The notes: generated by a model from the sequence alone, not told the origin. A stretch of 64,000 nt of DNA from Vibrio sp. BS-M-Sm-2 (GCF_041504345.1 NZ_CP167894.1:62001-126000); one strand, 5' to 3'; shown: positions 1 through 8,262, numbered from the stretch's first letter. Numbers and translations: made by a program.

Positions 1-1
1 C

Positions 2-901
2 TTCAACATTATGCGTGGCGATCGTATCGCTCTTATTGGACCTAACGGTTGTGGTAAGAGTACGGTACTTAAACTGCTTCTTGATCAGCTTAAGCCAGAT
101 TCAGGTCGTCTGCATTGCGGTACTAAGCTTGAAGTCGCTTACTTCGACCAATACCGTGAAATCCTAGACCCTGAGAAGTCTGTAATTGATAACCTAGCGG
201 ATGGTAAGCAAGAAGTCACTGTAGGCGGCCGAGAGCGTCATGCACTAAGCTACTTACAAGATTTCTTATTCTCTCCAAAACGTGCTCGTACTCCTGTTAA
301 AGCACTATCTGGTGGTGAGAAAAACCGCCTGTTATTAGCTCGTATCTTCCTTAAGTCGAACAACTTATTGATTCTTGATGAACCAACCAACGATCTAGAT
401 ATCGAAACTTTGGAACTTTTAGAAGATTTGCTTGCCAACTATCAGGGTACGCTTCTTTTAGTGAGCCACGATCGTCAGTTTGTTGATAACACAGTTATGA
501 CAAGTTGGATCTTCGAAGGTAACGGTGTGATTGAAGAATTTGTTGGCGGCTATCACGATGCTCAGCAGCAAAGAAAGCAAGCATTAGAGTACCGACAGGT
601 TGAAAAGCCATCAAAGCCTGAGAAAGTAGTTGAGGAAACTCCCAAAACTGCGCCAGCTAAGGCTAAACCTAAGAAGTTATCGTATAAGCTACAACGAGAA
701 CTAGAAGCGCTACCAATGCGTTTGGAAGAATTGGAAACTCAAATTGAAACTCTTCAGGAAGAAGTCAACGATCCAAGCTTCTTTTCAAAATCTGTAGAGC
801 AGACACAACCAGTTTTAGATAAGCTATCTGCAGCAGAGCAGGAGCTTGAAGTTGCTTTTGAGCGCTGGGAAGAGCTCGAGGCACTACAACAGGAAAGTTA
901 A
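2..901 (+). CDS. uup: ABC-F ATPase Uup, C-terminal part (cut by window edge)
   Basis: The reading frame is open from the first bases, so the visible 299 residues are the C-terminal half of a larger protein; the ATG at 11 is internal. Visible in order: the second nucleotide-binding domain with Walker A GPNGCGKST, ABC signature ALSGGEKNR, Walker B LLILDEPTNDLD and the switch His in VSHDRQF; then a Lys/Pro-rich linker (about residues 200-222) and a C-terminal coiled coil rich in Glu, Leu and Gln, as in the Uup DNA-binding tail. ABC-F proteins are soluble and act on ribosomes or, for Uup, also on branched DNA. The next gene starts 9 bp downstream, so they may be co-transcribed. Identity as Uup rather than another ABC-F protein rests on the C-terminal coiled coil and on the rmf/fabA neighbourhood. 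Confidence 0.9.
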   Translation, partial: FNIMRGDRIALIGPNGCGKSTVLKLLLDQLKPDSGRLHCGTKLEVAYFDQYREILDPEKSVIDNLADGKQEVTVGGRERHALSYLQDFLFSPKRARTPVKALSGGEKNRLLLARIFLKSNNLLILDEPTNDLDIETLELLEDLLANYQGTLLLVSHDRQFVDNTVMTSWIFEGNGVIEEFVGGYHDAQQQRKQALEYRQVEKPSKPEKVVEETPKTAPAKAKPKKLSYKLQRELEALPMRLEELETQIETLQEEVNDPSFFSKSVEQTQPVLDKLSAAEQELEVAFERWEELEALQQES

Positions 902-910
902 GAAGTAATA

Positions 911-2647
911 ATGACTTGTACTAAATTTAAATTAACAACAGTTGCAGCATTAGTCTTTGCTGCAACTAATGCGAATGCTGCGCTCTACCAAGTAGTAGAA
1001 GTTGCCACTCCTAGTTCAATTACGGGTGCTTCAGAAACCTTTGGAGTGGCAATTCAACCAGCGACGGTAACCGGAACAGAAAGTTGTTTTACTACCGGCA
1101 CTGTTGGTAATGTTGCATGTGGTGACTTTAAACTGGCTGGTGAAACTCGCGATACTCTTGAAGCTGTAAGTTATCGTGAAGAAGTTCCTTTCGCAATGGA
1201 CGCACCGTTCCAATATATTCAAGAGTTTGATGATTTCGAAAACTATTGTTACCGAGAGTTAAGATATTCTACTTGTGAGAGTTGGGCTCAAAATCGTTGG
1301 AATGATACGTGGAGCAAGGAAAGAAATGACTTGAGTTACGTAAATGCCAAAGCCTTTGTTGAAGGTGGTGAGACATTTACGACTCGAAATACTGTCATTA
1401 ACTCACTATATGCCAAATCTGCGACAGAAGTTGAGCCTTTGGGTGTTAAATCAGAAGGCGGTATCCGTAATAATGCCCTTCATACAGATTCAGTAGCTCC
1501 TGCAGGCTCTTCGGAAACTCGTGCATGGCGTGCGATAAAAGCGAGTGACGGCAAAGTTTACAATGTAGGTAGTGTCTCTGAAGAGTTTGATCCGACTGAT
1601 ACATCTGAACCAGATAAGGCCTTTGCTTCTAAAGCCGCTATTTGGGATGGCACCACAACAAAACAAATCGATTGGATACGAAGCGGCAATGCTCAACAGG
1701 GAGACTACTTTGCTCAAGGAAGTATGCGCTCAATTGTCGAGTCGAACTCTGTTTTTTACGGTGTAGGCTATAACACAGCAGATGGTAATGGTGATCTACA
1801 AGATATGAATGCCTCTGTATTCATCAGTAAATCTTTGGACCTAGCTGATAGCAATAACACATGGACAACTAGACAGATTAGCGGTGCAGAGGTTAAGTCT
1901 GGTTCATCGAATGACGATGCTAGATACAGTAACTCCGTTGCGACTGATATTAACCAGAATTTGTTTGCTGTTGGTTATTCTAAGCGTAATGGTTATGTGC
2001 CAGAAAGTGGTAGTGCGGGTAACAAGATTTTTGTTGTAACTGATGCTAAAAACCCGACAGCAACGTATTTGTCTGGTGGTATCTTCTTCGGCGGTTCGAG
2101 CGGTGAAGCTAAAGCAGTTAACAACTTTAATGAGTTTGTTGGCCAAATAGATGCAGAAACCACTCGTGAGGTTGATGGTAGTGAAAGAAGACACAGAGGC
2201 TTTATATATCCTTATAACGTATCTTCATCAACTGAAGCTCGTCGTGTAGACATCTTTAATGGTCAGGCTTGGTGGCTAGATGATCTAACAAATGGTGCAA
2301 ACGTAGATGGGCAAGATTACTCTGATGCTAACAACTATTTCCGTGTTATTGATGCGACAGATATTAATGATGCTGGTGTAATCTCTGCAACCGCAATTAA
2401 GTGTACGGTTGGTGGCAAGGCACAAGCATATGACACAACTTCTCACAACTCATACTGTGGTGGCGCTGCGTCTAACGCGGTAGAAGAGGTGGTAGCCGTT
2501 AAACTGGTTCCAATTGCTGGTGCTACTAAAGCTGATATCCAAGCTCGTAGTGCCGATTCAGAAAAAGTTGATCGCCAAGGTGGTAGCCTAGGTTGGTTAA
2601 CTTTGACTGTGCTTGGTCTGTTAGGGTTCCGCAGAAAATTTAAATAA
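911..2647 (+). CDS. DUF3466 family envelope protein with GlyGly-CTERM tail
   Basis: A 578-residue exported protein of unknown function. The N-terminus is a typical signal peptide (basic start, hydrophobic TTVAALVFAA, cleavage near NANA-ALY). The body is Asp/Asn/Ser/Thr-rich, with repeated blocks such as FYGVGYNTADGNGD and LFAVGYSKRNG that suggest a beta-propeller-like fold. The C-terminus ends GGSLGWLTLTVLGLLGFRRK: a Gly-Gly motif, one hydrophobic helix and a basic tail, the GlyGly-CTERM signal processed by rhombosortase in Vibrio and Shewanella. Mature protein is therefore expected at the cell surface or secreted by type II secretion. It follows uup by 9 bp and ends in a strong terminator. 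DUF3466 is assigned from sequence character and its usual place beside rmf. Confidence 0.8.
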   Translation: MTCTKFKLTTVAALVFAATNANAALYQVVEVATPSSITGASETFGVAIQPATVTGTESCFTTGTVGNVACGDFKLAGETRDTLEAVSYREEVPFAMDAPFQYIQEFDDFENYCYRELRYSTCESWAQNRWNDTWSKERNDLSYVNAKAFVEGGETFTTRNTVINSLYAKSATEVEPLGVKSEGGIRNNALHTDSVAPAGSSETRAWRAIKASDGKVYNVGSVSEEFDPTDTSEPDKAFASKAAIWDGTTTKQIDWIRSGNAQQGDYFAQGSMRSIVESNSVFYGVGYNTADGNGDLQDMNASVFISKSLDLADSNNTWTTRQISGAEVKSGSSNDDARYSNSVATDINQNLFAVGYSKRNGYVPESGSAGNKIFVVTDAKNPTATYLSGGIFFGGSSGEAKAVNNFNEFVGQIDAETTREVDGSERRHRGFIYPYNVSSSTEARRVDIFNGQAWWLDDLTNGANVDGQDYSDANNYFRVIDATDINDAGVISATAIKCTVGGKAQAYDTTSHNSYCGGAASNAVEEVVAVKLVPIAGATKADIQARSADSEKVDRQGGSLGWLTLTVLGLLGFRRKFK

Positions 2648-2659
2648 TTTTATCTCTTG

Positions 2660-2696
2660 AGCCCGAGTTCACAATTCTGAACTCGGGCTTTTTTTC
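2660..2696 (+). terminator. Rho-independent terminator after the DUF3466 gene
   Basis: An 11-bp GC-rich perfect stem (AGCCCGAGTTC / GAACTCGGGCT) with an 8-nt loop is followed by a run of eight T. It ends the uup-DUF3466 transcript. Confidence 0.92.
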
Positions 2697-2808
2697 GCCT
2701 TGAGAAAAGTGAAAATCTGATCGATTCTTAAAGTTGGAGTCACAAAAACTCCGCAAAGTTGTAATCATTGTATGTTAGTAAATGGAACGCCCGTATGAGG
2801 ACTGCACT

Positions 2809-2982
2809 ATGAAGAGACAAAAGCGTGATCGACTAGAACGAGCACAATCTCAAGGCTACAAAGCTGGTTTAAATGGTAGGTCGCAAGAAGCTTGCCCATA
2901 TAGCCAAATGGATTCTCGGTCTTATTGGTTAGGTGGTTGGCGTGATGCCAAAGATGATAAGCAATCTGGTCTCTATAAATAG
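2809..2982 (+). CDS. rmf: Ribosome modulation factor RMF
   Basis: A 57-residue basic protein that starts MKRQKRDRLERAQSQGYKAG and contains the conserved CPY, SQMDSR and WLGGWR segments of RMF. RMF binds the 30S subunit in stationary phase and promotes formation of inactive 100S ribosome dimers. The start at 2809 is preferred over an in-frame ATG at 2782 because a GAGGA Shine-Dalgarno lies 7 nt upstream and because E. coli RMF (55 aa) begins at the equivalent Met. A small inverted repeat (GGAGT / ACTCC near 2735-2751) lies in the leader. The gene is monocistronic. Confidence 0.96.
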   Translation: MKRQKRDRLERAQSQGYKAGLNGRSQEACPYSQMDSRSYWLGGWRDAKDDKQSGLYK

Positions 2983-3008
2983 ATAGGCCGCAAAGAATTA
3001 AAGGTCAG

Positions 3009-3045
3009 GGCTCCATTGTTTGTTGATACAACAGCTGGAGCCTTG
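3009..3045 (+). terminator. Probable terminator after rmf
   Basis: Stem GGCTCCA / TGGAGCC with an inner TTGT / ACAA pairing, 27 bp after the rmf stop. The T-tract is weak (CTTGTTAG), so termination may be partial. Confidence 0.55.
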
Positions 3046-3190
3046 TTAGTTTCAGAACAATACAAAGATTACCAGAGCTTTTTAGCATTCTAGTTTCGCT
3101 ATTATAAGCGTATCGCTGGTGGATTTATTCTGTTTCAAATAAAGATGTGATACTTTAATGCACTATAACTAAATTTATTGGAGTGAAAAT

Positions 3191-3213
3191 AAAGCAGCCA
3201 TGGGCTGCTTTAT
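3191..3213 (-). terminator. Terminator after fabA (possibly bidirectional)
   Basis: Palindromic stem AAAGCAGCC / GGCTGCTTT just past the fabA stop. Read on the minus strand it is followed by ATTTT. Confidence 0.8.
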
Positions 3214-3232
3214 TAAAAATCTAACTAACAGA

Positions 3233-3748
3233 TTAGAATGCTGACGTATCTTGGAAAAGGCCAACTTTCAAATCTTTAGCAACGTAGATCTCTTTGCCAT
3301 CAACAAGTACGCGACCATCCGCAAGGCCCATAACTAGGCGGCGGTTAACAACACGCTTCATGTGGATCTCGTAAGTTACTTTTTTCGCTGTAGGCAGAAT
3401 TTGACCAGTGAATTTCACTTCGCCAACCCCTAGAGCACGACCTTTACCTTCGCCGCCAACCCAACCAAGGTAGAAGCCAACAAGCTGCCACATAGCATCA
3501 AGGCCTAGACAACCCGGCATTACAGGGTCACCTGGGAAGTGACAATCGAAGAACCATAGGTCAGGAGTAATATCCAGCTCAGCAAGAACTAAACCTTTAC
3601 CGTAATCACCTTCAGTTTCAGACATCTTAGTGATGCGATCCATCATTAGCATGTTCGGTGCTGGTAGTTGAGGGCCTTGTGGCCATAGTTCGCCTTGGCT
3701 TGATGCTAGAAGCTCTTCGCGAGTGTAAGAATCACGTTTGTTTTGCAT
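3233..3748 (-). CDS. fabA: 3-hydroxydecanoyl-ACP dehydratase/isomerase FabA
   Basis: Bifunctional dehydratase/isomerase that introduces the cis double bond of unsaturated fatty acids at the 10-carbon stage; cytoplasmic homodimer. The 171 residues contain the hot-dog-fold active-site stretch with the catalytic His in [12 protein letters not shown] and catalytic Asp in [12 protein letters not shown], and the ending GLFQDTSAF is that of E. coli FabA. The start is placed at the ATG ending at 3748, with GGAG 9 nt upstream; an in-frame TTG six bases earlier is too close to that site. Regulation is visible upstream: a FabR-type palindrome (3783-3800) and a FadR-type site (3802-3818). The Lon-like gene precedes it on the same strand. 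Confidence 0.98.
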   Translation of the reverse strand: MQNKRDSYTREELLASSQGELWPQGPQLPAPNMLMMDRITKMSETEGDYGKGLVLAELDITPDLWFFDCHFPGDPVMPGCLGLDAMWQLVGFYLGWVGGEGKGRALGVGEVKFTGQILPTAKKVTYEIHMKRVVNRRLVMGLADGRVLVDGKEIYVAKDLKVGLFQDTSAF

Positions 3749-3782
3749 TATCAATTACTCCGATTTTTGATAGGTGCATATT

Positions 3783-3800
3783 AGTGAACAGGTGTACGCT
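3783..3800 (-). promoter_or_regulatory. FabR-type operator upstream of fabA
   Basis: On the minus strand the site reads AGCGTACACCTGTTCACT, very close to the published FabR box (AGCGTACA-N-GTGTTCGCT type) found at fabA and fabB. It lies between the FadR-type site and the gene, the same order as at E. coli fabA. FabR represses unsaturated fatty acid synthesis. Confidence 0.75.
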
Positions 3801-3801
3801 A

Positions 3802-3818
3802 AACAAGTCCGATCAGTA
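3802..3818 (-). promoter_or_regulatory. FadR-type site upstream of fabA
   Basis: On the minus strand the site reads TACTGATCGGACTTGTT, differing at two positions from the FadR consensus AACTGGTCNGACNTGTT. FadR activates fabA in enterobacteria from a site near -40. It sits right at the 3' end of the upstream Lon-like gene. Confidence 0.7.
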
Positions 3819-5471
3819 CTAGACAAACCAGTTTTTAATGCGTCCAACAATTCCAATAGGGTGCTCATGTCTTTCAAAGTTTTCAATACGTTCCGCGATT
3901 TTGCTCAGAACGCTTTCTTGTTCATCGTCTCTAAATGGCTTGTTCATAATGAGAGGAATTGCTTCATCTACATTAGACACAGACCAAATATGGAATTCTT
4001 CATTTTTAATGCTTTCAATAAGGTCTGGCTTCAGTGCAAGGTGCCTTAAATTCGATCTTGGAAGGATCACGCCTTGTTCGCCAGTTAAGCCATTGTGCTT
4101 ACACACATGGTAGAAGCCTTCGATTTTTTCGTTTAGCCCACCAACCGCTTGTACACGACCAAATTGGTCCACTGCACCAGTAACCGCAATTTGTTGATTG
4201 ATAGGGTATTCAGACAAAGCACTAACCAGAGAACACAACTCCGCAAGAGAAGCACTATCGCCATCTACTTCGCAGTAAGACTGCTCAAATACTACGGAAG
4301 CTGCGTATGGTAATGGATCTTCAAGGTTTAGTGCGCTGCTCACAAATGCTTGCATGATCATCATGCCTTTAGCATGAAGATTACCACCCAGCTCGGCTTT
4401 GCGCTCAACATCGGCAATATCACCATCACCAAAGTGAATAACACAGGAAATTCGTGCAGGTTCACCATACGATATTGGGTGTCCCGGTACATCGATGACC
4501 GTCAATCCATTAACTTGACCAACTTGTTCACCTTCAGTTTCGATAATGACTTGGCCATCACGAATATCATCAAGGGCGCGTTCTGGTAGATAAGATTCAC
4601 GGTTGTATTTGTGCTGTTGAGCTTGCTGGATATGGTGAATATCAATCTCACCATTGTCGGCTTCAATCAAAGCTTCGTTCAATAACGCATTGTGCCAAAT
4701 AGGGCACAGTGGGATATAGCTTTGATCTTCGGTTTCTCTTGCTCCGGCAGTAAGAATGCCAGTCAACGCTTGTTGCGTGATGTTTGGTAATTCATAGCGT
4801 TGTTGAAGCCACTTAAGGTAACCAAGATATTGAGTCAGAGTGTCTTCTGAGAGCTTAATGTCCTGTTCAATTTCGCTGAATAGGCAAAAACCGGTTTGAA
4901 TATCGCTGTCTAGGTAATCAAGGTCACCTAGTTGAGCTCTGTCTCCAACTACAATTAACTTAATATTGTAAGTAAGAGGTAAGGTTGGCGACTGATTCAA
5001 GTGTTCAGGGTTACTGCTGATAGGCTCTACAGCTTCACCAAGCAGCGCAGATTTAAGCAGTAACCAGCTTCCTGGGTTTGCCAAGATCAGGCTTGCTGAA
5101 ACGATCAGATAACCGTTGTTTGCTCTAGCCAGTAGGCCAGGTTTTGTCGCAATAACCTTACCGTCTTTCGATTGAACTTGGTCAAACAGAGAGGCAGCAT
5201 TTAAAGACTCAGTTTTGATAACCGGCAGAGTGTGATCATCTAAAGCAGTGACTAGAGGTTCAACAATCATTTGACGATAGATTGAATTGTCCGGAGCATT
5301 TACCAGTAAAACGCGCGAAAGGTTAGACAAGCGAACAAAGCGGGTTAGCGCATCTTTGAATCTATGTTGAATATCTGAAAACGGGAAAGGCGAGATGTCA
5401 GGGAATTGCTCTAATTGAGCGCTATATTCGTCGTACTGAGGCGTAACATGTCGCCAATCTACTTGAGTCAT
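3819..5471 (-). CDS. Lon-like protease (YcbZ type)
   Basis: A 550-residue relative of E. coli YcbZ, which also sits beside fabA. The C-terminal part (about 310-540) is a Lon-type proteolytic domain: Ser406 in EVDGDSASLAE and Lys449 in GGLNEKIEGF form the Ser-Lys dyad, spaced 43 residues apart as in Lon itself. The N-terminal part resembles the AAA region of this branch, but its P-loop is degraded (LLVNAPDNSIYRQ, no GKT/S), so ATP-driven unfolding is doubtful. It probably cleaves already unfolded or small substrates in the cytoplasm. It is transcribed toward fabA with 70 bp between them, which includes the fabA operators. Physiological substrate is unknown. Confidence 0.85.
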   Translation of the reverse strand: MTQVDWRHVTPQYDEYSAQLEQFPDISPFPFSDIQHRFKDALTRFVRLSNLSRVLLVNAPDNSIYRQMIVEPLVTALDDHTLPVIKTESLNAASLFDQVQSKDGKVIATKPGLLARANNGYLIVSASLILANPGSWLLLKSALLGEAVEPISSNPEHLNQSPTLPLTYNIKLIVVGDRAQLGDLDYLDSDIQTGFCLFSEIEQDIKLSEDTLTQYLGYLKWLQQRYELPNITQQALTGILTAGARETEDQSYIPLCPIWHNALLNEALIEADNGEIDIHHIQQAQQHKYNRESYLPERALDDIRDGQVIIETEGEQVGQVNGLTVIDVPGHPISYGEPARISCVIHFGDGDIADVERKAELGGNLHAKGMMIMQAFVSSALNLEDPLPYAASVVFEQSYCEVDGDSASLAELCSLVSALSEYPINQQIAVTGAVDQFGRVQAVGGLNEKIEGFYHVCKHNGLTGEQGVILPRSNLRHLALKPDLIESIKNEEFHIWSVSNVDEAIPLIMNKPFRDDEQESVLSKIAERIENFERHEHPIGIVGRIKNWFV

Positions 5472-5610
5472 TTAAGTTTCTGATTATGATAATGAGGTAG
5501 GGAGTATATAGAAAAACCGATCTCGCTTGTAGCTCTATGTGGTAGTTACTAATCACTAAGCTAATATAAGTATGATCTTGGTCTATTCTTTCAAGACAAT
5601 AATTGTGAAA

Positions 5611-5627
5611 TAACCCATTCTGGGTTA
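5611..5627 (+). promoter_or_regulatory. Palindrome in the matP leader
   Basis: A perfect inverted repeat TAACCCATTCTGGGTTA (7-bp arms, 3-nt spacer) lies 34 bp before the matP start. It overlaps a one-mismatch matS-like sequence at 5624-5636 (GTTACGCTGTCAC). It could be an operator or an mRNA hairpin; role inferred only. Confidence 0.45.
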
Positions 5628-5660
5628 CGCTGTCACTAGGATTAACTCTCGAGATTAGAC

Positions 5661-6116
5661 ATGAAATATCAGCAACTTGAAAACTTGGAATGTGGTTGGA
5701 AATGGAACTATCTGGTCAAAAAGTGGAAAGAAGGTGAATCGATTACTTGCCATATTGATTCAAGTGAAGCTGACGTTGCTGTTCAAGCCTTATTGAAGCT
5801 GGAACACCAGCCTACGGGTGTTCTTGAGTGGATCTCTAACAACATGTCTCTTGAGCTCGATAACAAGCTTAAACAAGCGATCAGAGCTAAGCGAAAACGC
5901 CACTTCAATGCTGAACAAGTTCACACCAAAAAGAAATCAATCGACCTTGATTATCGTGTATGGGAAAAGCTATCTCAACGAGCGAACGAGCTAGGTTGTA
6001 CGCTTTCTGACGCCATCGAGTATTTGGTTAGCGAAGCGTCTCGTAGTGAACAGGCCAGCAAGACAGTGACTAGTCTTAAAGAAGACTTAAGCAAACTCCT
6101 TTCTGACGATAAATAA
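5661..6116 (+). CDS. matP: Macrodomain Ter protein MatP
   Basis: A 151-residue DNA-binding protein that organises the Ter macrodomain by binding matS sites and delays separation of the replicated terminus near the divisome. It starts MKYQQLENLECGWKWNYLVK, the conserved N-terminal four-helix part, and has the ribbon-helix-helix segment KKKSIDLDYRVWEKLSQRAN followed by LSDAIEYLV and a C-terminal coiled coil. Length equals that of E. coli MatP. Neighbours (Lon-like, fabA, rmf) match the E. coli order. Two exact matS matches lie in this window. A matS-like near match lies 25 bp before the start codon and may allow autoregulation. Confidence 0.97.
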   Translation: MKYQQLENLECGWKWNYLVKKWKEGESITCHIDSSEADVAVQALLKLEHQPTGVLEWISNNMSLELDNKLKQAIRAKRKRHFNAEQVHTKKKSIDLDYRVWEKLSQRANELGCTLSDAIEYLVSEASRSEQASKTVTSLKEDLSKLLSDDK

Positions 6117-6139
6117 CCATCAACAGTAGTGGTGACATT

Positions 6140-6448
6140 ATGATGTACGTAATCTTAATCGGTGCGGTATTAGTTTTTTGGTTAGTAGCAGTCGATCGAC
6201 CGGTATTGAAAATTAAATTTAGCGACGGGGCGATCGAACAAGTTAAAGGGCATCTTCCACCAAGCTTTAAGCACAACCTTCAAGAGATTGGTCATAATAA
6301 TACCTTTAAAGGTGAGCTAAAAGTGTATGCAAAACGCTCTGGCTATAATCTCAAGTTCACTAAAGATGTGCCTAAAAACGTACAGCAACGTATTCGTAAC
6401 GTGTTCCCGCATAATGGTTTTAAGTCTAAAGGCTCAAAGAAAGCGTAA
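6140..6448 (+). CDS. DUF3634-type small membrane-anchored protein
   Basis: A 102-residue protein with one N-terminal membrane helix (MMYVILIGAVLVFWLVAV) and a basic C-terminal domain (ending PHNGFKSKGSKKA). It follows matP by 23 bp and is probably co-transcribed. Sequence character and position match the DUF3634 family seen beside matP in vibrios, but I cannot confirm that without a search. Two adjacent ATG codons (6140 and 6143) could each start it. No catalytic motif is visible; function unknown. Confidence 0.75.
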   Translation: MMYVILIGAVLVFWLVAVDRPVLKIKFSDGAIEQVKGHLPPSFKHNLQEIGHNNTFKGELKVYAKRSGYNLKFTKDVPKNVQQRIRNVFPHNGFKSKGSKKA

Positions 6449-6552
6449 TTGTTGAGAAATACGCCTTACTTGGTAAACCCTCATACTTAGTTAATCCTTC
6501 ACTTTCCTTAACTATCTGCATACTGTTCTCACTTCCTAACAGAGAGATCAGT

Positions 6553-6864
6553 ATGAGATATCTAATATTCTTGTTGTGTTTTGTATCCCCATTCGCATTT
6601 CCTGATGATGCATTGGTCAACCCTGTAGCCAAAAAGATCAAAGTCACTGTTATGAAAGGCTTCAACAAGAGTAAAGTTGATTTCGATGGCTATTGCGATC
6701 TAATGATTGAGATGAAGCACTCTAAAGGCTATACAAGAATTAAGAGGGTGAGAACATCGGGCGATAGTAAGGTTTGTAAACAGGCTAAAAAGCACCTACC
6801 AAAGGAGAGAAAGTTCAAATACAGTTTCCCAGAAAAGTATATTCGTCTCCATATCGCAAATTAA
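6553..6864 (+). CDS. Exported protein resembling the TolA C-terminal domain
   Basis: A 103-residue protein with a short signal peptide (MRYLIFLLCFVSPFAFPDDA). The mature part resembles TolA domain III: YCDLMIEMKHSKGYTRIKRV, then TSGDSKVCKQAKKHLPKER, where the two Cys and the SGD-x-x-VCKQA pattern match the disulfide-bonded TolA/TonB-like fold. It has no membrane anchor or long helical domain, so it would be a free periplasmic TolA-III-like module. A Shine-Dalgarno (AGAGAG) precedes the ATG. No terminator is obvious downstream. Role, for example phage or colicin receptor decoy or a Tol partner, is speculation. Confidence 0.7.
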   Translation: MRYLIFLLCFVSPFAFPDDALVNPVAKKIKVTVMKGFNKSKVDFDGYCDLMIEMKHSKGYTRIKRVRTSGDSKVCKQAKKHLPKERKFKYSFPEKYIRLHIAN

Positions 6865-7005
6865 CGGGTTTAGTGCACTATAACTAAATAACCTCAATTT
6901 TATTGAAACAATTTCGTGAACCAATCTCTAATTTCTATTAATATTAGTTTTATTATAAAGGCAGCATATGCCGATAAAGGCAATTAGGGCAAAGGAAAGT
7001 TACGG

Positions 7006-8226
7006 TTGTTGTTAGCAAATAAAAGTTACTCCCCCGAAGTTATTGAGATCTCAAGGAAGGTCACAATCAATGTTGAAGCTCGCTTTAATCGATGGTTAAT
7101 CTCACCAGAATATAAGCTTGCGCAATCGACAGTAGATACGTTACTAAGTTTGGAAAATAGGTATTGTGATAGCGTCATATTTGATGAATCCGACCGTATC
7201 TCTCACAACCAACGTATTTTATTGCGCTGTGAGCAGGATCGAGTCAATGCTCATCGCGAGAAGGTAAATGCAAAACAGCAAACATTACGGTATGTGATAG
7301 ACGATGTCAGCAATGCCGCTTCTGCGCTTATGCTTGAGAAACTACAAGGAACGCTAATAAGTTCTTTGTTCTCGGAACTGCCAGATTACAATGAATTCGC
7401 TAGTGCTGCGTATTCGCCATCCTTAAACTTTTCCAAACTCCATGAAATATCAGCGAAAAGCAGGCCATTGAGCTCAAGTTTAATCGAGTTTGTTTCTAAT
7501 CGTGAGTTCACAGAAAAGTACGGCAAGAAGTCCAAGGTAATTCTCGATCCAAAAATTGCAGCACGCCAAATAGGTATCGAGAACTGTCGTTTATTGTTCC
7601 CATTGTTAATGAGCCAGCAGCTAATTAAATGGAATGATGGCAACATTAAACACATCACACCTAAGGTTTGGCAGCACCTGGTCGTGACGTCAAATGCGAC
7701 TCGAATTCGACTTCAAGAAACATCGGTAAAAGACCCTAATGTTGGTATTCTACTTGGCGTATTGAGAACTCTCCCTTTGTTTTTGATTTGTAACCACTTT
7801 TCTTCTATATTTGAAGATGCATTAGTAAAAACTATGCTCGGTTACCGAGATGCCAGTGACAAGCATGATGAATATTATGCTTGTGCAGAAGTGCTCCCAA
7901 ACACCCAGTTTCTCGAAACGATGGTAGAGAAATTAGAGCTGAAGTTACTAAAAAACCTCGTTGAATTTGTAGATTGGAGCCCAAGTAATCAGTTTATAAA
8001 GAGGGCTCTTCTAGAGGAAGTGAATGATACCCCCGTGCTTGAGCGAACAGTTTATGGTGCTGCTCTGGCCCAAGGTCGAAAGTTTTCTATTTTCGAAGCG
8101 TTAGATAACAGCGAACTATTTAACGTTAAGCATCGACCTTATTGGTTTTCTACAGTTCAAATGTCTATAACGACAATTGAACAAATGCAGGATAGGGTGC
8201 CTGGAAAACTGACGACGAACATGTAA
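7006..8226 (+). CDS. HDOD-domain protein
   Basis: A 406-residue cytoplasmic protein. The central part, from about residue 130 (FSELPDYNEFASAAYSPS) through PLSSSLIEFVSN, KVILDPKIAARQIGIENCR and LLFPLLM, has the helical pattern of HDOD domains, which are HD-related but lack the metal-binding residues and act in signalling. The N-terminal 120 residues are helical and unclassified. The start is uncommon: an in-frame stop at 6985 and the absence of ATG before residue 112 force the TTG at 7006 (or 7009), with AAGGAAAG 7 nt upstream. A strong terminator overlaps the stop codon. Function unknown. Confidence 0.75.
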   Translation: MLLANKSYSPEVIEISRKVTINVEARFNRWLISPEYKLAQSTVDTLLSLENRYCDSVIFDESDRISHNQRILLRCEQDRVNAHREKVNAKQQTLRYVIDDVSNAASALMLEKLQGTLISSLFSELPDYNEFASAAYSPSLNFSKLHEISAKSRPLSSSLIEFVSNREFTEKYGKKSKVILDPKIAARQIGIENCRLLFPLLMSQQLIKWNDGNIKHITPKVWQHLVVTSNATRIRLQETSVKDPNVGILLGVLRTLPLFLICNHFSSIFEDALVKTMLGYRDASDKHDEYYACAEVLPNTQFLETMVEKLELKLLKNLVEFVDWSPSNQFIKRALLEEVNDTPVLERTVYGAALAQGRKFSIFEALDNSELFNVKHRPYWFSTVQMSITTIEQMQDRVPGKLTTNM

Positions 8227-8262
8227 AAAGGGGAGCCACATTAAATGTGGCTCCCCTTTTTT
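8226..8262 (+). terminator. Rho-independent terminator after the HDOD gene
   Basis: Perfect 15-bp stem AAAGGGGAGCCACAT / ATGTGGCTCCCCTTT with a 4-nt loop and a T run. It may also serve the convergent DUF2971 gene. Confidence 0.93.

Noticed and set aside
6955..6985. Possible sigma-28 promoter (GCCGATAA) before the HDOD gene
   Set aside because: The -10-like GCCGATAA is good, but no TAAA or TCAA -35 element stands 15 nt upstream.
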